Positions 56,509 through 64,000 of a stretch of DNA of 64,000 nt are shown in pieces. This DNA comes from Nectonema munidae (taxonomy: Eukaryota; Nematomorpha; Nectonematoida; Nectonematidae), in the NCBI GenBank assembly GCA_030549495.1, contig JAUIRK010000884.1:434001-498000 (forward strand), written 5' to 3'. Positions within the stretch are counted from its first letter, which is position 1. Every line of letters starts with the position of its first letter. The notes under the pieces were generated by a model, which saw nothing but the letters and a program-made list of their open reading frames with translations, had not been told where the DNA came from and did no database searches. Both the position numbers and the translations under genes were made by a program.

Positions 56509-57841
56509 ATTTCAACCGGTATCCTGACAATTGCCCGACTGACAACTGCCCGATGGACAATTGCCCGACTCCCGATAAGACAAGTGCCCGAAAGACAAGT
56601 GCCCGATATGTTTGCGATAATTGAATCAATAATATGTAAAGTATATGAAATAAAATATGACACAATAATGTAACATTTAATTATTTAAAAATTATTTTAT
56701 ACTGTTATATAACTATTTAACATGACGATAAAAAAATAAAATTTAATGCGCAGGAAGAAGTGATACTACTTAGAAATTAGTTTAAGAACATTATATAGAA
56801 TTAAAAATTTGTATTTAAGAAGATTTACTCAATTTTAATCTTTTTTAATACTTTTAATTATATGTATAAAAAGAAAACAACTTCCGTGTAGTTAAGTTTT
56901 AAGTAGATTATTTATGAGCCAGCTGCCTAAGCTTCAACATGAAATAATCCAAATACCCGTATATAAATATGCTAAATTTGAGGATATTTTTTAATTGTAC
57001 ATTATTATTCTTATGCTTTACACAAAAATTTTTGATCTATAAATCTAGAATAAAATTTACTTGTTTTTTCTATTCAATTTAAAAGTGATATTTTTTCTAT
57101 GTAAGAATTTATTATTTTATATTTTTGATTATTTTTTTATATAAATTTTAATATATTTTGTAATAAAGTCAATTTTTTTCAATTTTTGATTAATAAAAGC
57201 AAATTTTTCTATTTATTAATAAAAGCAAATATTGATCAATAATTTTTAACATAATATACTAAAAATATTTTTTTAAATACAATTATTAATCAAATTTGAA
57301 AAAATATTAAAGTAAAAAATATTAAAAAAACATTTGTTATTTTTATTCCTTCACAAAATTATTTGCTAGCTTTTGTTTTTTATGTTAAAGCTAAAAATTA
57401 TTGTAGTTGTATATTAAAGCACTCAAATTATTATATATGCTAAATTAAATAAATAAATTTTTTAGTATGTAAGTAGTAATATAAAAACTATAATTGCTAT
57501 ATTTCTAATGATTTCTAATGTATAATATTGAGCCTAAAAAATGTTTAAGCTTTGGCTTTTGTTCCTGAAGACAAGGTTGTTTCAGCATTTGAAGAACTAC
57601 AGGAAAATATGCGCGAAGATGCAGACCCCATAATTGACTACATTGAAGATCTTAAATCTTAAAATTTCATTATTTCTTTGTTCTTAAATATCACAAAAAA
57701 CAATAAAATTTCTGACATATCGGGCAATTTTCCATCGGGCATTTGTCCTAATCGGGCACTTGTCGGTCGGGCATTTGTCTGTCGGGTACTTGTCCATCAG
57801 GCATTTGTCAGTCGGGCAATTGCCCTAGAACCATTTCAACG
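56509..57841. mobile_element. Deleted MULE with compound inverted repeats and 9-bp duplication
   Basis: The body is 56518-57832. Both ends, read inward, start GGT and then repeat a 15-17-base word: GACAATTGCCCGACT, GACAACTGCCCGATG, GACAAGTGCCCGA at the left; CGGGCATTTGTC-type words, the exact reverse sense, at the right. Left and right blocks are about 100 and 115 bases. ATTTCAACC (56509-56517) and ATTTCAACG (57833-57841) give an 8 of 9 match to a 9-bp duplication, typical of MULEs. The interior is very AT-rich but keeps about 35 codons near 57.55-57.66 kb, ALAFVPEDKVVSAFEELQEN then IIDYIED, matching the C-terminal part of FLYWCH-MULE transposases. It is an internally deleted, non-autonomous copy. 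Confidence 0.85.
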
Positions 57842-57952
57842 TGTGTTACATTTATCGCATCTAATGCTCTGCGCTTTTACTCGCAATTCTCCAATTACTT
57901 TTTTATCTTGCTGTTGCTCACTCAGCTCATGTTCTCTGCGCCGTTTCTTTTA

Positions 57953-58259
57953 AAGTTGAAGAACTTTCAATAGTACTGTCGTTATATGAGTACATTGGTA
58001 TCATGCACTGTTTTGTATTGAATCGATTTTTAAAGAAAACCTGGGAAATTTTATATGGATGAAGGAATACCGTTTGATACAGTGGAAGAATAAATACACT
58101 TTTTTTACCCTAGATTCCAGAACTATGTCAAAAACATTGAAACGAACTTTGAAAGAAGAAAATAGTATCTTAATGAAGAATGGGAACTGCAATATTTTTT
58201 AGTGAATAGTGGCTGCAAAATGTCTTGTTTGCTGTGTGAGCTAGCTAAGAATATTGAAT
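57953..58259 (+). mobile_element. hAT 5' fragment, duplicate of 59615-59890
   Basis: The segment repeats the beginning of the hAT at 59.06 kb with only scattered differences (shared GATGAAGGAATACCGTTTGA and TCAAAAACATTGAAACGAAC). It encodes a start of the same N-terminus (MSKTLKRTLKEEN, CKMSCLLCELAKN, a BED-type-finger-like text). It breaks off where the MITE at 58260 inserted, and I find no continuation after it. Confidence 0.75.
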
Positions 58260-58836
58260 CAGTGGCGTAGCCAGAAAATGGAAGTTGGAGGGGCAGACAT
58301 TTTTACCAAAAAAGAATGTAGCACATGTAGTTAAAGTAGTTAAAGCACATGTACTTTAAGAATTTCAGTAATGTGATATCAATAAATAAAATTTATTTGG
58401 AAATCATGAAGTATCATACAAATTTATTTTTTTAGAAGTTTTTTTCAAAAAAGTTGAAAAATTTCAAGATTTTATTATTAACAATTTTTTTTGTATACTC
58501 TTTCAGATACGAAACAAGCATAAGCTTCTTCTTTCCTTCATGCAGCATTGAGCATCGTTGACTTCTTAAAACCTTTTGTTTTACAGTTGTATTGTCATAA
58601 TATTATAGTTGTTAGGGAGTCGTCAACTGAGAAAAATGTTAGTTAGAGGAAAGAATCTTCGACACATTTGTTTTTGTTAGCAAGAATATACTAACAGAGA
58701 TTGATGCCGCCAAACAACTGCATACATATTAACACATTCTAAAAATTCAAAAGGAATTTGGAGGGGCAGGCCTAACCCTAACCCTAACTCTACCCCCCCC
58801 CCCCCTCCTCCCGCTGGCTACCCCTCTGCTTTGAAT
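58252..58836. mobile_element. hAT-type MITE with CCCTAA-containing interior
   Basis: The body is 58260-58828. The left end is CAGTGGCGTAGCCAGAAAA; the right end reversed is CAGAGGGGTAGCCAGCGGG. The flanks TATTGAAT and CTTTGAAT match at 6 of 8. Near the right end are three CCCTAA units followed by a C-run. No ORF. It inserted into the hAT fragment at 57953. Confidence 0.65.
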
Positions 58837-59062
58837 GAGGTAATATTTAGACTTTAGACAATGAGTGATTACTGATTAACCAATAAAATCATATAATGAT
58901 TAGTCAATCAAACTTTAATGCATAGCTTATATTGCAAAAAGTAGACAGACGCTAGATAAGTACACAAACTAGCCAATACTGATTATTATTTAATGTATGT
59001 TGTAGATCGCTAGTATTGAGCATAAATCAATATATGACATTATTACTAGCTTATATCTAGGG

Positions 59063-61849
59063 CAGGGGTGGGGAACCTTAAAGTTTTTGATATAAATATT
59101 ATTTTTTATAAAAACCTTGAATAGTTTTTAAGTCTGAAATCATTATACACCTGAAACTTATAATGTACACCACACACATAGACGAAAGGAATATTAATCG
59201 TGTTCAGTGATGTCACTTCCAGAAATTGGAAGCATTTTTCTCTGAACCCAATGAATTTTAACTTAACCGGTTTTCTCACTATGTTCTCATATGAGGACAC
59301 AAAATAGATTGTCTTTAATTTATGATAATTTTGTAACAGTGACAATTGACTTCAAAAAAATATTTTTATGAAATAAAGTACAGTAGTAAATTATGTTTAT
59401 TACAAAAAAAAAATTTTTTTTTCATTTTTGATTTTCTAATAATTAAAGTTTTTAAAGGGTGGATTTTTTCCATTGAAATTTTCCAGACTTGTCAAGTTGT
59501 TCTCAAAAATTACACGAGTATGAATGCCTTTTTTATTAGTAAATTGCATATCAAGCTAAACAAGTTAAATTAGTATAATCATAATTCATTTTGAAAAAAA
59601 CCATATAATATATAAGTTGAAGAACTTTCATTAGTACTGTCGTTATATGAGGACATTGGTATCATGCACTATTTTGTATTGAATCGATTTTTAAATAAAA
59701 CCTGGGAAATTTTATATGGATGAAGGAATACCGTTTGATACAGTGGAAGAATAAATACACTTTTTTTTACCCCAGATTCCAGAACTATGTCAAAAACATT
59801 GAAACGAACTTTGAAAGAAGAAAATAGGATCTTTAATGAAGAATAGGAACTGCACTGAATAATGGCGGCAAAATGTCTTGCTTGCTGTATGATACCACAA
59901 TTGTAACGGTTAAGAAATTCACTTAACGTTGCTTTAAATGCACAGCAACGTTATGCTCTTCATAAAGACAATAATATGCCAAATTAGAGGGTGAGTCTCG
60001 AAAGCGAGCACTGCAGAAACTGAAAGATGGAAAGCAAAAGCCAAGACAATTTTTCCATTCTGTGTTACATCAAGGGTAACAAGCCAGCTATAAAGTTGCA
60101 TATTTGCTTGGAAAAAAGGTAAACCATTCACCGTTGCAGAACTCGTGAAGGAATGTATTTCAGAAGAGGTAGGATGTGTAGATCCAGATAAAGTTAACAA
60201 ATATAAAGAGGTGCCTCTTTCAAGAAGGACTAATACAGATCGACAGCATGAATTGCCTGTAATGTAACAGAGCAACTCAAAAAATGTAATCCTGAAAGAA
60301 AATGTGTATTACTCAGTAGCTTTGGATGAATGGACAGATTCCACAGATTCAGCACAAGTATTGTATTTTATTCGTGTTATTACTGATAATTTTCAAATAT
60401 TTGAAGAATTATTTGCTTTAGGCACCCAAAGGAAGGACACGGGGGATAGATATTTTTAACAACTTCAAAGAGCTATTTCATAAAGTAGGATTAGATATTT
60501 TTAAGTTGATAAGTGTGTGCACGGATGGTAAATATGCCAGCTATGCTGGCTAAGAATGAAGGATTTATTGCGCATCTTAAAAGAGAAACCAAAGATCCAA
60601 ATGAACTGATTTCTTTTCATTGTATTTTACATCAACAAAATCTCTGTGCAAAACCTCTCATTTTAAATGATACTTTGCAAAAGGTTTAAGTATTGTTCAC
60701 TATATTCGAGCAAATGCCACGAAGCATCGTCAATTTCAAAACATGCTGATGATGGATGGCGAAGTAATTACTGTAGATTTGCCTTTTCACTCAAAAGTAC
60801 TCTGGTTGTCACAAGGGAAAGTATTGGTCAAAATTTTGTCTTTACGAAAGCAAATAATTGACTTTTTCAAAGAAAGTGACAAACATTGTGAATTATCAGA
60901 TCCAAATTTTTACAGAAATGTAGCTTTTTTATGTGACGTGATGTCAAAACAAAATGAGTTAAACATTTCGATGCAAGGCAGAAATAAATCTATTTATGAT
61001 ATGTGGCAAAGAATTCTGGCATTTAGAAAAAAGTTCTTGTTTTTCAAGACTCTTTTTGGCTCAATCAAAACTTTCAGAAGAACACACAGGGAAAATGAAG
61101 ATATCTATAAATTTTTTAAAAAATACGGATCAGTTGTAGACTCATTAATAGAAGAATCCAATAAAGGATTCAGTGACTTTGAAAAGCATAACATCACTCT
61201 AAAACTTGATTTTCAGCCTCACTTAGTTGATGTATCAGAGGCTCCCGAAGAGTTACAGATGGAGCTCATTGAAATGTCTGAAGATCCTGACATCTCTGTT
61301 TGACAACAGGGAGATCCAATTGAAATTAGGAAAAAGACGGTAGAATATCCTCGTCTTCATGAACATGCACGCCGACTGTTTTCCTGCTTTTCTACAACAT
61401 ACTGTTGTGAATCCACATTCTCGTACTTGACGCAAATAAAGAATTCGCTGAGAACACAGTTGACAGATGAGCATTTGGAGGACCAATTAAAACTAAGAAC
61501 CGCTATGTTGGAGCCTGATATCAAAATGCTTTCTCAAAAGAAGCAAACTCAAAGAAGTCATTAATTTGTATAAAAACGACCTACTTACCTAAATTAAATA
61601 TTTGAAAACTTCATATTCTCAATGTTTATACGCCTCTCTTTTTTTAATTAATACTTGTATAAAAGTACCTACTTACTTAAATAAAATATTTGAAAATGTT
61701 ATGTTTTTGATAAATATATACACCTGACGTTCTTTTATCAAATTATTATTATTAAATGTATTACGAGGGGATAAATAACTGAAAACAAAAATAATAAATT
61801 GTTCACTGCGGCTTCTTGGCCTTCATGCACAAAAGGTTCCCTACCTCTG
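59063..61849 (+). mobile_element. hAT transposon (GTF2IRD2/SCAND-like transposase), both ends present
   Basis: The left end CAGGGGTGGGGAACCTT and the right end reversed, CAGAGGTAGGGAACCTTTT, form a clear hAT inverted repeat. The + strand encodes the N-terminal finger region (MSKTLKRTLKEENR, near 59.79 kb), CISEEVGCVDPDKVNKYKEV, YYSVALDEWTDSTDSAQVLY (the catalytic-domain DEWTDSTD block) and FIRVITDNFQIFEELFAL. A 186-codon open frame follows at 60743-61303 (DFFKESDKHCELSDPNFYRN, YDMWQRILAFRKK). The C-terminal domain reads CFSTTYCCESTFSYLTQIKN, then SLRTQLTDEHLEDQLKLRTA. The N-terminal half has many stops, the C-terminal half only one or two. The expected 8-bp duplication is not visible (ATCTAGGG left, GGTTAGAT right). 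Confidence 0.85.
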
Positions 61850-62010
61850 GGTTAGATAATGTCATTTTAAATATAACATTATTCAAAATGAAAAAGATTT
61901 TTTAGACTTAGTGTTAGGGTTAGATAATGTCATTTTTAAAATATCTTTGCAAAAAGAATAAGATTTTTTGAGTTTATGGTTAGGGTCAGGGTTAGTGTTA
62001 TTTTTAAAAT
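61850..62010. repeat. Short tandem duplication with TTAGGG units
   Basis: GGTTAGATAATGTCATTTT occurs at about 61850 and 61919, a 68-bp period, with further TTAGGG-containing text near 61980. Perhaps two and a half units. Confidence 0.5.
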
Positions 62011-63650
62011 ATGTTTTCAAAACTTTAAACTTTTTAATTATCAAATAATTAAAAATTTATTGCATTCGAATATAGCTCTCCTTTGTTTTTACTAAATTGC
62101 CAGCGCAAACATAATTAAAATGTTTCACCTTGAAAATATATTTAAAAATTTGCAATATTAAAAATGTTCTTTTATTTTACCACAATAAATGACATGGTAT
62201 AATAAAGCAAAACAATTGATTAGTGCTGCAAATGTCTCAGTTCTGAAAATGTTCTACAACGAAATGAATGAAAACATACGTAATTCACACTTCTATTGAT
62301 TTTCCATAAAGACATGGTATTCAAAGCATCTGAAATATATTGCAACATGTTTGACTCCAATTTACAGATAGCATTGAAAATTTTGTTCAGAATAATTGAA
62401 GCTTGAATTAACCAAATGTCATGCATGTAAATTGACATCAACACACGCACAAATTACTTCGATTTAACCTAAACTTCCGCCTATCAGATTGGGAATTTCT
62501 GTAATATGGACAGACATGGGTAGAGTAGACATAATCAAACACCTATAAACACAGATAAATGTTGTATCTATGATCGATTGAATACGTCCTTTTAAAAAGT
62601 TATATGCCAAAATACCCTATTTGATACGAAACATAATTTGAAAGGGATACTAAAAACTTGTTCTCAAAAATCGCTAGTGGTTTAAAAAGAAATTATAAAA
62701 TTATAAAGCATAATTAAAGAATAGTGTTATCTTTGAACAAAAAATATGAGAAGAAAGAGTTAACTTTATCTTCTTTGAGAGCTAATTAAATTAATTGTTG
62801 AAGTTTTTTTAAATAAGACAATATTTTTTAGGAATTATAGCGAGGGAAATTAAAGAGCATTATAAAAATAGGAATAAGCATAAACATTAAAAAATACCAG
62901 ATAAATGTTGTGAATAGGTTTTCATCTTATTTTGCAAAAAAAATTTGTTAGCGTTGAAGTATTTTTTATTTAGTGTAAGTTATTTTTTTATTAATCAAAT
63001 TTGAAGACAATGCCGTATAAATAAGAACATATGGGAAAATATATATCTCTTCAGGCAACAGACAAGGGAAAGATTAATTCCAATGAATAGCAAGTTTTGG
63101 TCCAAATATCGCGCGTTTTCAAAAGATAATACTTTAAAATAATAATTTTTTATGTCAATTTTTTTACAAATAAAGTCAACTTTTTGAGATCGTTGGGTAT
63201 ATTTTTGAAGGATTTATAGGTCAACTTTTGTTGGCCCTGTTGGTGAGATTTGATAGACAGCATAGGATCAGCAGCAAATTCCTTTTCTTTAGAGTCTATT
63301 TCCCAGATACTGGCAGTCTCTCCCACGCTTTCAATTTTGAGTCATCTCCTACGAAGATCAACACAAACCTCTCTATATTTCCTTTAGGCCTATTTTTTGG
63401 TTCATGGATTATGAGCAACACTGTGCTTGAAATATAGAGAGAGTTTAAAGATTATAATTTCAATACACTCCCGTATTATAATACTGAGATCAGAGCAGAA
63501 GCCAAAATGAACTAACCAGCTATTCTACTAAATTAAATATAAATACTAAGTAAGCAAATGCTTATCTAAGAACTCACTACAAAACCAGTCAAATGTAACA
63601 AACTGATTTTATATATTTTGCATCATCAGTAAAAGGTTTAGTCCAGTGCT
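62011..63650. other. AT-rich stretch, no recognised gene
   Basis: Frames of 60-76 codons occur but none shows a domain, compositional bias or splice context that I can defend. Confidence 0.4.
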
Positions 63651-64000
63651 TTCCAAACTTTTATAACTTGTTACCCAATTTAACACATCCCAATAATCGT
63701 GTTACACCTTTCAAAAAATGTTGTCAACATAGATATACTACACTTGACTACCTCTAACCAGAAATCACTCATTAGGACCTTCGTTAATCCGCCACTTTGA
63801 TCATCTCGGAAATCTTTAATTTAGTAAAATTATTGAATGATTTTATTCAATTAACAACTGAGCTTCTTGTAGGTTTACAAAATAAAAGTCTTATAAATGA
63901 TGATGAGTCTTTATATCTTGTAAAAAAAATCATTAGAGAAAGAAATAGAGAAAAATGCTCAAAAATTGTCTGACATCTGACATTAGTCAAGTTAATACTG
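63651..64000. mobile_element. Left end of another hAT, running off the window
   Basis: CAGTGCTTTCCAAACTTTTA at 63651 matches the terminus of the hAT at 2984-4189 (CAGTGGTTTCCAAACTTTTT). It is followed by TTGTTACCCAATTTAACACA-type text usual inside such ends. The other end lies beyond 64000. Confidence 0.5.

Noticed and set aside
59055-61857. 8-bp target duplication of the hAT at 59063-61849
   Set aside because: The flanks ATCTAGGG and GGTTAGAT do not match in direct orientation.

Overview
The window is AT-rich, intron-rich animal DNA. It is dominated by dead transposable elements: CR1-like and RTE-like LINEs, hAT, piggyBac and MULE DNA transposons, one LTR retrotransposon, tRNA-derived SINEs, MITEs and ~150-bp satellites. 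There is no sign of bacterial organisation. The element mix and a leucine-rich-repeat/immunoglobulin receptor gene point to an invertebrate metazoan. The sequence alone does not place it more closely.

The only host gene I can support runs on the + strand from about 4.45 to 27.65 kb. Four exons (4450-4720, 9915-10108, 17935-18098, 27229-27596) join with compatible phases (0, 2, 1). They encode 331 residues: the last LRRs, an LRR C-terminal cap, one Ig domain, a transmembrane helix, a short tail and a stop codon, followed by a poly(A) signal. This is a kekkon/LRIG/LINGO/AMIGO-type cell-surface protein. Its signal peptide and first LRRs were not found and probably lie left of the window. Its three introns (5.2, 7.8 and 9.1 kb) hold most of the repeats up to 27 kb.

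Intron 1 holds a reverse-strand CR1-like LINE, a tRNA-like SINE head and a 3-unit satellite. Intron 2 holds a second satellite, a CR1-like LINE with a PHD-like ORF1 that is itself interrupted by another LINE, and an RTE LINE ending 56 bp before exon 3. Intron 3 holds a MULE carrying a MITE, two RTE copies (one with an 11-bp target-site duplication), a piggyBac and a hAT remnant.

Downstream of the gene, 28.5-31.4 kb is a broken hAT with a foldback insert. From 31.9 to 36.2 kb there are two large arrays of the same satellites seen in the introns. 37.1-41.45 kb is a near full-length LINE with an intact ORF1. 41.8-43.7 kb is a non-autonomous hAT-like element containing a SINE. 44.1-48.1 kb is a complete-ended hAT with an exact 8-bp duplication and nested MITEs. 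48.1-55.4 kb is a stacked insertion: an RTE split by a piggyBac, which is split by an LTR (Gypsy-type) element. 56.5-57.8 kb is a deleted MULE with compound inverted repeats. 57.9-61.85 kb holds two related hAT copies and a MITE. The last 2 kb is largely featureless and ends in the left end of another hAT.

I found no undescribed multi-gene system. The most useful observations are the reconstructed receptor gene, the datable insertion stacks, the paired satellite families and the MULE termini. All identities are by eye from translated motifs and aligned repeats; no database search was possible.
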